This document shows, piece by piece, positions 38,041-46,327 of a stretch of 64,000 nt of DNA. The position numbers were made by a program, and so were the translations under genes. Numbering within the stretch: the first letter of the stretch is position 1; each line of letters starts with the position of its first letter. A model generated the notes under the pieces. The model made no database searches. It saw only the letters and a program-made list of their open reading frames with translations, and had not been told where the DNA came from. The stretch covers positions 1-64,000 of the forward strand of contig CAJXMG010000009.1 in assembly GCA_913056395.1 (NCBI GenBank), read 5' to 3'. The stretch is from an uncultured bacterium. GTDB lineage: Bacteria; Planctomycetota; UBA8108; UBA1146.

Positions 38041-39438
38041 TCAATCGCCCGGGTAGGGCAGAAGCCAATCTTTTTTCGCCAATGACCACTCAACCCGTGA
38101 GAGATCCACTGTCGGATCATAAAGCGGTGCGGGAGGTTTGCCGTTAATGCTGAGCTCTACATTGGCGTGTATCGGATAGTGCTTGCCCTGCTTCTCTTCC
38201 AGCTTTTTGCCAAGGTCTCTCGTGAATTGCAGCAACAGATCCGGCTGTTTGGCGACGATACTTTGCTGCCAGCGAACGAGAGCATTGGTGTAATTGCGAG
38301 TCAGGTCGATGCGGTCGCCGCTGTCGGGATTGAAGGTGAAGATCTCAATCTTCCCAACCTGCTTGTTGACCAGTTTCATACGCCAGGACCATCGGTGCCC
38401 TTCATGGGTCCATGAGGTGTACCCATCGTAGAGATGCTGCCTCAGGGGTAAGAGGAGCTGAACGACGAAGTAGACAGCGAGTAATCCCACCAGCCATTTT
38501 CTTCCCAGAGGAATATCGTCATCTTCCGGAGCAACATGGGTCGGGATGGGTAGCTTTGCTCCGGAAGCAAGACCCCAACGGGCAAGCAGGCGTCTGGGCC
38601 AATCCGCGTCAAAGAAAAGGGTGCCGGCCAGCAGCATGAACCAGGGGAATATACCGACGCTGACGAGAAAGACGCCGTTGGTCAGGTGGAACGCCGCAGC
38701 TCCAAAGAACGCCAGGATTCGTGTTCTCTTCCAGAACAGGAAGAACGGAATCGTCAGGTCAAAGAGCATCCCGGACCACACGAAAAACTCAGTCACTGCT
38801 GGCTGGTAGAGAAAATTGAGCATTTCTTGAGAGTGGCCTTCATCTGCGAAGATGACTCGAATCGAGTCTCCACTCATCCAGCCCCGGTCCAGTTTGGCAA
38901 TTCCGGCAAAGAAATAAACGATGGCCAACTGCCCGCGAATCAGCCACAGCATCCAGCGCTGACACCAATCCTGTTTCAATCCCTTTATACGGCTGCAGTC
39001 CATCGAAAAAGCCCGGTGTGCGGGCATGAAGATCAGGAAAAAACAGAGCACGCACAGCAGGTACCAGTGATTCCGGTAGCCGGCAGCATCCAACAGGAAC
39101 AGGTAGGTGAATCCCAGAAACTGGAGTGTCGCAGAGAGTCGATACCGGTACCCCAGAGTGACTCCAAGGCTGGCAGCGATCAGAGTGAGAAAGACACCCT
39201 GCATCGCCCAGTCGGCAGGTAACTGCTGGACCCAGGAGAACCCAAAAAATTTGAAGTGGAAGGGGGTGTCGATGTAGTAACTCTTGAGCCAGCCTTCGGC
39301 CAGATAACGAACCATCTCAAAAAATATCAGGCCACCGGTGATGATTCGAAATGCGACCAGCCAGGCGATGTCGACAGGTTGGAAGAGTTTCTCCTGAAGG
39401 CCCTTCAACCCGGTCGATTCAGATGGATTTGCATTCAC
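38041..39438 (-). CDS. HTTM / vitamin K-dependent gamma-carboxylase-like membrane protein
   Basis: The 465-residue protein starts at GTG with GGGAGG eight bases upstream. It has several predicted transmembrane helices and the family marks WLVAFRIITGGLIFFEMVRY, TPFHFKFFGFSWVQQLP and AAGYRNHWYLLCVLCFFLIF, followed by a soluble C-terminal part. Bacterial members of this HTTM/VKGC family are related to gamma-glutamyl carboxylase, but their substrate is mostly unknown, and the catalytic residues of the animal enzyme cannot be confirmed by eye. It lies between RNase P RNA and a convergent gene. Confidence 0.82.
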   Translation of the reverse strand: MNANPSESTGLKGLQEKLFQPVDIAWLVAFRIITGGLIFFEMVRYLAEGWLKSYYIDTPFHFKFFGFSWVQQLPADWAMQGVFLTLIAASLGVTLGYRYRLSATLQFLGFTYLFLLDAAGYRNHWYLLCVLCFFLIFMPAHRAFSMDCSRIKGLKQDWCQRWMLWLIRGQLAIVYFFAGIAKLDRGWMSGDSIRVIFADEGHSQEMLNFLYQPAVTEFFVWSGMLFDLTIPFFLFWKRTRILAFFGAAAFHLTNGVFLVSVGIFPWFMLLAGTLFFDADWPRRLLARWGLASGAKLPIPTHVAPEDDDIPLGRKWLVGLLAVYFVVQLLLPLRQHLYDGYTSWTHEGHRWSWRMKLVNKQVGKIEIFTFNPDSGDRIDLTRNYTNALVRWQQSIVAKQPDLLLQFTRDLGKKLEEKQGKHYPIHANVELSINGKPPAPLYDPTVDLSRVEWSLAKKDWLLPYPGD

Positions 39439-39591
39439 GTCGGCAGCCTCCCACAGGTAAATCAGGCTCGAAGGTTTCCGAATGATGACGATTTGTCAGA
39501 TTCAGTCAAGTTTGGCGCTCTCCCATGGCGAAGGGGGGGCTCATATACGTCTCCAGGCCATTGAGAATAAAAGCCTTTGAGAATAAAAAGT

Positions 39592-39966
39592 GTGAGCGAG
39601 CGGTAAGCCGAGTCCTGTTCACCACAAAAGTGGTGTGCGGTCATTCCTCTGGGCCCATTGTTGCCAAGGGGCTCTAACGACCTACCCGGACCTATTCCCG
39701 CAAGCGGGAGCGGAGTGGGCACTCCTTCGTCTCTGTTTGGTCTTTCTCCGGGTGGGGTTTACCCTGCCAGGGACGTCACCGCCCCCGCGGTGAGCTCTTA
39801 CCTCACCATTTCACCCTTACCTGCATCCAAAGATACAGGCGGTATCTTTTCTGTGGCACTTTCCCTGGGATTGCTCCCGGTGGGCGTTACCCACCACCCT
39901 GCCCTGTGGAGCTCGGACTTTCCTCGCCCCGAACAAGTTCGAGGCGCGACCGCTACACTCGCTCAC
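39592..39966 (-). ncRNA. rnpB: RNase P RNA (class A)
   Basis: On the minus strand the sequence contains GAGGAAAGTCCGAGCTCC, GGTAAGGGTGAAATGGTGAG with a following GTAAGAGCTCACCG, and AGAGGAATGACCG near the 3' end, all universally conserved RNase P RNA segments. The terminal P1 helix is a perfect 9-bp pair, GTGAGCGAG at the 5' end (39966-39958) and CTCGCTCAC at the 3' end (39600-39592). A T run follows immediately (39586-39590), giving a natural 3' end. A TACCAT hexamer seven bases upstream of the 5' end may be its -10. It processes tRNA 5' leaders. Confidence 0.96.
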
Positions 39967-39993
39967 GAAATCCATGGTACCGAACAGGGGTGA

Positions 39994-40179
39994 CTACTGG
40001 AAGGCCAGTGAGAGGCCCTGGATCACTCCTCCGAGGAGAATGATAAATCCGGTCAGGTAAATGAAATGATTGGAGATCTCACGCAGGATGGACTTGGGCT
40101 TGCGTTGACGAAGTGTCACGAGGACATGAACGGAAGAAAGGCAGGCACACAGTGCCAGAAAGATGAGGGCCTCGATCAT
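39994..40179 (-). CDS. Small two-helix membrane protein
   Basis: The 61-residue frame has two hydrophobic segments (ALIFLALCACLSSVHVLV and HFIYLTGFIILLGGVIQGL) separated by a basic stretch. It overlaps the following gene by 4 bp (ATGA), which supports its being real. It lies between rnpB and the small membrane protein at 40176. The function is unknown. Confidence 0.6.
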   Translation of the reverse strand: MIEALIFLALCACLSSVHVLVTLRQRKPKSILREISNHFIYLTGFIILLGGVIQGLSLAFQ

Positions 40180-40592
40180 TTTTGGTCTCCGCTACTTTGG
40201 GGAGCGATAACCCGATCTGCCACATCGAGCATGGCCAACAGATTCAGCAAGCCGGCAAAACAGGCCATATGAACACCGGTGTCGTTGAAACGGGAGACAT
40301 CCTTGTAGGTATTCACACTGGCGAGGCCGTGCATCACGTTGTCTGCGGCAGGTGAAAAGGTCAGCTCAACGATGGGGGTCAATCCGCAGCCGGAACTCAA
40401 CCAGAACAGGTAGGGATTGAAACTTCTGGAAATCGCTTCGAAATCGGAGAGCAGAACGCCCGCAATCCAGAGGCCATTGATCAAGATCAGGATCGCCCAG
40501 CCTCGCAGTTTTTCTCCCATGAGAACGTGCGCGGAACCTGGAATCACCCATGCCGGCAGCAAAAGTCCCAAGTGGGGGGAAGAGTTCTTCAT
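40176..40592 (-). CDS. Small multi-pass membrane protein (DUF6677-like)
   Basis: The ATG at 40592 has GAGGGAAAG just upstream and overlaps the rest of a longer open frame that extends into lptB; the chosen product has 138 residues. It has several hydrophobic segments (LGLLLPAWVIPGSAHVLMG, WAILILINGLWIAGVLL) and small polar loops. The PGxxH motif and overall pattern resemble the DUF6677 family, as far as I can tell by eye. It follows lptB by 10 bp, which suggests a shared transcript and a possible link to envelope biogenesis. Confidence 0.65.
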   Translation of the reverse strand: MKNSSPHLGLLLPAWVIPGSAHVLMGEKLRGWAILILINGLWIAGVLLSDFEAISRSFNPYLFWLSSGCGLTPIVELTFSPAADNVMHGLASVNTYKDVSRFNDTGVHMACFAGLLNLLAMLDVADRVIAPQSSGDQK

Positions 40593-40602
40593 CTTCTTTC
40601 CC

Positions 40603-41325
40603 TCACATCGAAAACTGTTCGCCGAGGTAATACCTGCGGGCGTCAGCGTTTTTGAGAATTTCTTGCTGGTCGCCCTGCGCGATGATGCGACCGTCGTAAA
40701 TGATGTAGGAACGGTCACAGACATTCAGGGTTTCACGGACGTTATGGTCTGTGAGAAGAACGCCGATACCGCGTTCCTCAGAGAGGTACCGAATCACTTC
40801 CTGAAGATCTGCCACGGCGATGGGGTCGACCCCACTGAAGGGTTCATCGAGAAGAATCAGTGAAGGCTCAGAAACGAGTGCCCGGGCGACTTCCAGTCTT
40901 CTTTTCTCACCGCCAGACAAGACTTCGCCACGACTGTCGACCACTCGCTGAAGGCCGAATTCGTCAATCAGTTCCTCCAGGCGATCGGCCTGCTCCGGCT
41001 CACTGAGAGGGCGGGTTTCAAGAATCGCCATCAAATTTTGCCTCACCGTCAACCCTCGGAAAACGGAGGACTCCTGAGGAAGGTAACCCATACCTTTTCG
41101 GGCTCTTTGGTACATCGGCAAGGCAGAAATTTCCTCGCCATTGAAAAACACCTGTCCTTGGTCCGATCGGATCATTCCCATCGTCATGCGAAATGTGGTG
41201 GTTTTTCCGGCACCATTTTTTCCCAACAGCCCGATCACCGCACCGGGGGGGACGTCAAAGGAGACCCGATCTGCGACTCTTCGATTGCCGTAGGACTTGC
41301 ACAGATTTCTGACGGTCAAAATCAT
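40603..41325 (-). CDS. lptB: LPS export ABC transporter ATP-binding protein
   Basis: The 240-residue protein has Walker A GLLGKNGAGKTTTFRM, the Q-loop region, signature VLSGGEKRRLEVARALV, Walker B LILLDEPFSGVDPIAV and the switch H in LLTDHNVRETL. The close match to LptB (KSYGNRRVADRVSFDVPPG, KGMGYLPQESSVFRGLTV) indicates lipopolysaccharide export ATPase, so the cell very probably has an LPS outer membrane. Its partners LptF/LptG and LptA/C are not in the window. It overlaps lepB by 4 bp. Confidence 0.95.
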   Translation of the reverse strand: MILTVRNLCKSYGNRRVADRVSFDVPPGAVIGLLGKNGAGKTTTFRMTMGMIRSDQGQVFFNGEEISALPMYQRARKGMGYLPQESSVFRGLTVRQNLMAILETRPLSEPEQADRLEELIDEFGLQRVVDSRGEVLSGGEKRRLEVARALVSEPSLILLDEPFSGVDPIAVADLQEVIRYLSEERGIGVLLTDHNVRETLNVCDRSYIIYDGRIIAQGDQQEILKNADARRYYLGEQFSM

Positions 41326-42806
41326 CGGATAAATCCACTTTCATTTCGCCAGGGCAGAGCCGGCCAAAAGATCACAAATCCTCGTCCGAGCAGATTCGAT
41401 CGGGAGAATGACCCCCAATATCTCGAGTCCAGACTGGAGGGGCTGTTGTCCCCCAATACAAAGTATCTTCCCTGATCAATCTGGAAGGGTCCAGTCACCG
41501 CATGATTCCCGTTTCCTGTCCAGTGGAGATCCCGGAAGACCTGCACTTGATGAACGTAGCCGCCGCAGCGATTCATCTGCAGTCGAATCGTTTGGCCTTT
41601 TGCGGACTTCAAGCCCGCGGAGAGTTCGGAATCAGGAAGGGGGATCTGAGCGACCAGTTGTTCGTTGGAGAAGAGGCGCACGTGACGATCGATGACCTCC
41701 ATCGACAGAGCGGTTTCCCTGTCGGGGACGAGAGCAAAGGAATCAGAAGTCCATAATTTCTTTTCTTCTGTGGATTCGTTTCCAGTGATCAACAAGCGGC
41801 TTTCACCGCTGGTGAAGGGGATCTCCCAGCGATAGGTGGAGGGAGAATTGTCGATCTCAATGGCGATAGAGGATTTGCCACTGGAGGTGGGCATCGCTGA
41901 AATGCGTGCAAGCACCTTCAAGTCACGAACAGGTGCAGGTTGCTTGCCTCTGTAGGACCCGTTGTATCCATAGTAATTCCGGATCGGGCGGACGTATCGA
42001 AGTTCACCGGAACCGGTGGACAGGTTGACGCCCCAGCCTCCAGCAGTCTTTTCAGGAGTGTTGGCGGTTTCGTCTGTGTAGCGGGTCCAGCCCTTGTCCT
42101 GGCTCCAGGCCGATTTCTCAAGCCCGCCCTCTACGATCAAGCTGTCATGGATGGGAATCCACAGGTGTTTTTGAACGTCGAAAGGTTTCAGTTCCACCTC
42201 GCCGTCGATATGGATATCACCGTTGACGATCTGTACCTGTTCCCCCGGAAGTCCTACCAACCGTTTGATGTAATTCCTCTGGGAGTTGAATCGAAAGACA
42301 ACGACATCCCAGCGGTTGGGTTCGACTACGTCATAGGAAAACTTCTCAACGAGGATCTTGTTGCCGCCGAGTATGTCATCCGGTTCGACCAGAGTCTCGT
42401 GTTTGTAAGTGCACTCCCGGCATTCGACACGAAGCGACTTTGCAATCGCAGTGCGAATCGTGACTTCACTGACCGAGCGCGTTTCCTTGCAACCGGGACA
42501 AATAAACTCGTTTCCAGTACCGGCCTGAATCTTGAACGGAGTTCCGTTCTTATTACAAACACCCTCCAGGATCCTGTAGCGGTCACCCATCTGAACGCGA
42601 TTGGTCAGGCTGTCACTGGAGATGCCGACGGGAGTATCTACTCCACAGTTGGGGCAAGAGACTCTGGAATTGAGACCATGGAGGTAGGGGGCCATCGATC
42701 CAGTTGGGATCTCATACGATTCCAGTACGAAATGGCGAATCAGCAGTGCCAGCAGAAGAGCAACGATGATTGCTTCTGCATTTTCCCTGAAATCGGTCCA
42801 CTTCAC
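41322..42806 (-). CDS. lepB: Signal peptidase I with zinc-knuckle insert and extended periplasmic domain
   Basis: The 494-residue protein has an N-terminal transmembrane helix, catalytic S37 in PTGSMAP and lysine K181 in NYIKRLVGLPGE, and box E LGDNSPSSLDSRYWG. It cleaves signal peptides at the outer face of the inner membrane. Between box B and box D there is an insert with CPNC (51-54), C84, CPGC (103-106) and CREC (129-132), two candidate zinc knuckles. Beyond the usual catalytic region is another long insert. It is about twice the length of a typical enzyme. It overlaps lptB and lepA. Confidence 0.92.
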   Translation of the reverse strand: MKWTDFRENAEAIIVALLLALLIRHFVLESYEIPTGSMAPYLHGLNSRVSCPNCGVDTPVGISSDSLTNRVQMGDRYRILEGVCNKNGTPFKIQAGTGNEFICPGCKETRSVSEVTIRTAIAKSLRVECRECTYKHETLVEPDDILGGNKILVEKFSYDVVEPNRWDVVVFRFNSQRNYIKRLVGLPGEQVQIVNGDIHIDGEVELKPFDVQKHLWIPIHDSLIVEGGLEKSAWSQDKGWTRYTDETANTPEKTAGGWGVNLSTGSGELRYVRPIRNYYGYNGSYRGKQPAPVRDLKVLARISAMPTSSGKSSIAIEIDNSPSTYRWEIPFTSGESRLLITGNESTEEKKLWTSDSFALVPDRETALSMEVIDRHVRLFSNEQLVAQIPLPDSELSAGLKSAKGQTIRLQMNRCGGYVHQVQVFRDLHWTGNGNHAVTGPFQIDQGRYFVLGDNSPSSLDSRYWGSFSRSNLLGRGFVIFWPALPWRNESGFIR

Positions 42807-44620
42807 TTTTTGTCCTCGTCGTCCAGGCGCAGTACTGCCATGAATGCGTCTTGCGGAATTGCCACACTGCCGATCTGTTTCAGCCGCTTCTTGCCTTCCT
42901 TCTGTTTCTCGAGAAGTTTGCGTTTTCGACTGATATCACCACCATAACATTTGGCGGTCACATTTTTCATCAGTGCCTTGATCGTTTCGCGGGCAACGAT
43001 TTTTCCTCCGATGGAGGCCTGAAGCGGAACCTGGAACATGTGGCGCGGGATGACATTTTTCAACTTTTTGAGAAGCACCCGGCCACGTCTCTCTGCAACT
43101 TCCTTGTGGACGATGATGCTCAGCGCGTCGACCGATTCCCCATTGACGAGAATGTTCAGTTTCACCAACTGGTCCGCACGGTATTCAGCAAACTGATAAT
43201 CCAGAGTTCCGTATCCACGGGTGTTGGATTTCAGCTTGTCATAGAAATCTGCAATGATTTCTGCCAGCGGAACCATGTAGGTCATCTGCACACGCGTTTG
43301 TGACAGATAATCGGTCTTGCGCCATTCACCCCGTTTTTCGTCCATCAGTTTCATGACGGCGCCGATGAATTCCACGGGAATGATGATGTTTGCTTCAACA
43401 ATCGGTTCCCGCACTTCGTCGATCAACATGACTTCCGGCAATTGACTGGGGCTGTCGATGTGTTTGATTTCTCCGGAGTTGAGAAGGATTTCATAGGTGA
43501 CAGTTGGCGCTGTCTGGACAACTTCAATCCCGGATTCCCGCTCGAGTCTTTCCTGAACGATTTCCATGTGCAAAAGACCGAGGAATCCACAACGGAAACC
43601 GAAACCCAATGCGTCAGAAGATTCTGGTTGGAAGGAGAAGGAAGGGTCGTTCAACCACAGCTTTTCCAGTGCGGTACGCAGGTTTTCGTAATCTCCGCTG
43701 TCTGTGGGGTAGGTTCCGCAGAACACCATGGGATTCGGATTCATGAATCCCGGAAGGGATTCGTCAGTACCCCCGACCCGCGTTGTTACCGTATCGCCGA
43801 TCTTGACGTCGTGAATCGTTTTGATACTGGCGTAGAAGTAACCCACTTCGCCGGCCTCAAGAGCGTCCACCGGCTGCATGCCAGGTTTGAAGACTCCCAC
43901 TTCATCGACGGAGTACCAGCGACCCGTCGACATCAGCAGGATGTCATCGTTCTTGGTCAGTTGACCTTCTTTCACGCAGACGTAAACGATCACTCCACGA
44001 TATTCGTCGTAGTGCGAATCGAAGATCAATGCTCTGAGGGGAGTTTCCCTGGGAGCCACAGGTGGGGGAACAAAGGTGACGATCGCTTCTAAAAGTTCGT
44101 CGATTCCTTCTCCGGACTTGGCGGAGCAGCGGATCGTCTCTCCGGGCTTGATTCCGAATGTCTGATCCAGTTCTTCGTCGATTTCATCCGGTCGGGCAGT
44201 CTGCAGATCGATCTTGTTCATCACGGGGATGATTTCAAGACCACCCTCCAACGCCAAGAAGGCATTGGCTACCGTTTGTGCTTCTACCCCTTGTGCAGCA
44301 TCGACAACCAAGAGAGCCCCCTGACATGCGGCAAGACTGCGGGAGACTTCATAGCCAAAGTCGACGTGTCCGGGGGTGTCGATCAGGTTGAGTTGGTACT
44401 TTTCACCATCGTCCGCGGTGTATTCCATGCGGACTGTTTTTGCCTTGATGGTGATGCCACGTTCCTGTTCCAGCTCCATGTCGTCCAACAGCTGGCTGCG
44501 AAATTCCCTTTCGGTGATGGTTCCCGTTTTGAGCAGGAGCCGATCCGCCAGTGTGGATTTTCCGTGGTCGATGTGAGCCACGATGGAAAAGTTGCGAATC
44601 CTTTCGGGAGGGAAACTCAT
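42803..44620 (-). CDS. lepA: Elongation factor 4
   Basis: The 605-residue protein has the GTPase motifs AHIDHGKSTLADRLL, the DTPGH region and NKID, and the LepA-specific C terminus. It is a ribosome-bound GTPase that back-translocates or remobilises stalled ribosomes, and the length is normal. It overlaps lepB and rdgB by a few bases each, so lptB-lepB-lepA-rdgB is one tightly packed operon. lepA beside lepB is a long-known pairing. Confidence 0.97.
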   Translation of the reverse strand: MSFPPERIRNFSIVAHIDHGKSTLADRLLLKTGTITEREFRSQLLDDMELEQERGITIKAKTVRMEYTADDGEKYQLNLIDTPGHVDFGYEVSRSLAACQGALLVVDAAQGVEAQTVANAFLALEGGLEIIPVMNKIDLQTARPDEIDEELDQTFGIKPGETIRCSAKSGEGIDELLEAIVTFVPPPVAPRETPLRALIFDSHYDEYRGVIVYVCVKEGQLTKNDDILLMSTGRWYSVDEVGVFKPGMQPVDALEAGEVGYFYASIKTIHDVKIGDTVTTRVGGTDESLPGFMNPNPMVFCGTYPTDSGDYENLRTALEKLWLNDPSFSFQPESSDALGFGFRCGFLGLLHMEIVQERLERESGIEVVQTAPTVTYEILLNSGEIKHIDSPSQLPEVMLIDEVREPIVEANIIIPVEFIGAVMKLMDEKRGEWRKTDYLSQTRVQMTYMVPLAEIIADFYDKLKSNTRGYGTLDYQFAEYRADQLVKLNILVNGESVDALSIIVHKEVAERRGRVLLKKLKNVIPRHMFQVPLQASIGGKIVARETIKALMKNVTAKCYGGDISRKRKLLEKQKEGKKRLKQIGSVAIPQDAFMAVLRLDDEDKK

Positions 44621-45297
44621 GATTTTTTCCCTTCCGTCATGGCTGCCTCAAAGAGTTGTGAAAACTGGCGTACAGCCAAGCCTCTGTGACTGATCTGATT
44701 TTTGGCTTCAGGGGACATCTCGCTGAAGGTCTGGGTCTCTCCATCAGGCAGAAACACCGGGTCATAACCGAAGCCCCCTTCTCCTTTGGGGGATTCAGTG
44801 ATTTGACCATTGCAGCGACCTTCAACACTCAGAATCACTTCATCTCCATCGCAGAGAACCAGAACACAGGAAAAGTGAGCCTCTCGGGAAGCACAATCCT
44901 GAGCAGTCAGATTCTTCAGGAGTTTGTCGATGTTGTCGGCAAAGGTCGCATTTTCACCGGCATACCGTGCCGAATACACCCCTGGGTCACCATTCAAGGC
45001 GTTGACGAAAAGCCCCGTGTCATCCGCGAGGGCCCACTGGCCACTCCAGTGGGAAAATTCGCGTGCCTTGATGATCGCATTCTCAAGGAGAGTTGATCCG
45101 GTTTCATCCGGGTCGGGGGCCGGTCCACGGGTTGATTCCAGATCGGCAGGGGTAAGGACCTGTTCGCCTGGAAGTTTCAGGGCCTGACTGATTTCCCGAT
45201 GTTTATTGGGATTTCCGGAGGCAATTAAGAGTGGGCGTTCGGCTGATAGGGTCAAAAGATCTCCGAAATTCAGCGAGGAATGACAGTCCGGAAACAT
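44617..45297 (-). CDS. rdgB: Non-canonical purine NTP pyrophosphatase (ITPase)
   Basis: The 226-residue protein has SGNPNKHREISQAL, ALADDTGLFVNALNG and FGYDPVFLPDGETQTF, the RdgB/HAM1 signatures. It hydrolyses dITP and XTP to keep them out of nucleic acids. The ATG at 45297 is used; its ribosome site (GGAG) is close but present. It heads the rdgB-lepA-lepB-lptB run and is separated from rph by 145 bp. Confidence 0.94.
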   Translation of the reverse strand: MFPDCHSSLNFGDLLTLSAERPLLIASGNPNKHREISQALKLPGEQVLTPADLESTRGPAPDPDETGSTLLENAIIKAREFSHWSGQWALADDTGLFVNALNGDPGVYSARYAGENATFADNIDKLLKNLTAQDCASREAHFSCVLVLCDGDEVILSVEGRCNGQITESPKGEGGFGYDPVFLPDGETQTFSEMSPEAKNQISHRGLAVRQFSQLFEAAMTEGKKS

Positions 45298-45442
45298 GCT
45301 CCGAATCTGTAATAGATGTTACGGAACCACCCCTGTTGAAGCAAGGCGACCCGATGGGGAAGAGGCACTTCCAGCCCTGATTTTGAGCCATTCCAGTGCC
45401 AAATAAGATGGTTTTCGGAGGCCCCTGAACACGGGTCTATGA

Positions 45443-46153
45443 TCAGTCTGCAACCGCCCTCAGGTGGGGGGTCAGCTCGTTGGCCAGGTGCCCCAATCCT
45501 TCCCGCGCCGCAGCCAGTACCTCATTCAGGGTGTCCATGGGGATGGCCAAGCCTTCGCAGCCCCCGGCGATCTCAATCAGATTCCCATTGAGCGTTCCAA
45601 CCAGATTCAGATCGACATCCGCCTTGCTGTCCTCAGAGTACTCAAGGTCGACGAGAATCTTGCCATCGACGATACCTGAGCTGACGGCGAGGACCTGATC
45701 CCTTCGAGGATCCGCTGCAAGAACTCCACTGGCCAAATGGGATTCGATCACCATGCCGATGGCGACGGTGGCCGCATTAATGGAGGCGGTCCGGGTGCCA
45801 CCGTCCGCATGCAAGACGTCACAATCCACCCGCAGTGTGTAGCCCGGCATCAAGCCCAAATCGAGTCCGCCACGAATGGCTCGACTGATCAGACGACGAA
45901 TTTCCAGTGCTCGACCATCGGCATTTCCCTGTCGCTCAAGACGGGGGGTCACAGAGTAGGGTGCCATTTGGTATTCGGCAGTGGCCCAACCACTGGGACC
46001 GTTCAGCCAGCGCGGAGTGCCTTCCTCCAATTTTGCGACACAGAGGATGGTGGTCTTGCCGGCATGGTATAACACGCTGGATTCGATTCCGGGGATCACG
46101 CCCGTCTCGATGCGGATGGAGCGCGGGGTGAGGTCGGATCTGTTCTGCCTCAT
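45443..46153 (-). CDS. rph: Ribonuclease PH
   Basis: The 236-residue protein shows SDLTPRSIRIETGVIPG, WLNGPSGWATAEYQMAP, SVTPRLERQ and DVLHADGGTRTASI, all conserved in RNase PH. It trims the 3' ends of tRNA precursors by phosphorolysis. It is divergently oriented to galE with 174 bp between their starts. The ATG has AGGA a few bases upstream. Confidence 0.96.
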   Translation of the reverse strand: MRQNRSDLTPRSIRIETGVIPGIESSVLYHAGKTTILCVAKLEEGTPRWLNGPSGWATAEYQMAPYSVTPRLERQGNADGRALEIRRLISRAIRGGLDLGLMPGYTLRVDCDVLHADGGTRTASINAATVAIGMVIESHLASGVLAADPRRDQVLAVSSGIVDGKILVDLEYSEDSKADVDLNLVGTLNGNLIEIAGGCEGLAIPMDTLNEVLAAAREGLGHLANELTPHLRAVAD

Positions 46154-46160
46154 GTTCCTG

Positions 46161-46187
46161 GTGTCCTTTCGGCAGGTGTCCTTTCGG
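46161..46187. repeat. Two 12-bp direct repeats upstream of galE and rph
   Basis: GTGTCCTTTCGG at 46161-46172 and 46176-46187, with CAG between them. They lie just beyond the rph start, in the shared regulatory region. Confidence 0.7.
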
Positions 46188-46267
46188 ACCGAGTCAGCAT
46201 TCGTCCCGAAATGTCTGAAATCGTCTTCGGGGATTGTTCTGATTTTACATCAACTCCCGTGAGGAGG

Positions 46268-46296
46268 GCGACATCCCGGGTATTTACCTCTAGAAT
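46268..46296 (+). promoter_or_regulatory. Predicted promoter for galE
   Basis: GCGACA (46268-46273), a 17-base spacer and TAGAAT (46291-46296). The -35 is partial; the -10 is good. The start codon is 31 bp downstream. Confidence 0.45.
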
Positions 46297-46327
46297 CGAG
46301 GTCGTCATGGGATGGGACGGGAGAATC

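Noticed and set aside
39658..39993. Open frame over the RNase P RNA
   Set aside because: The region is rnpB by its conserved segments and P1 helix.
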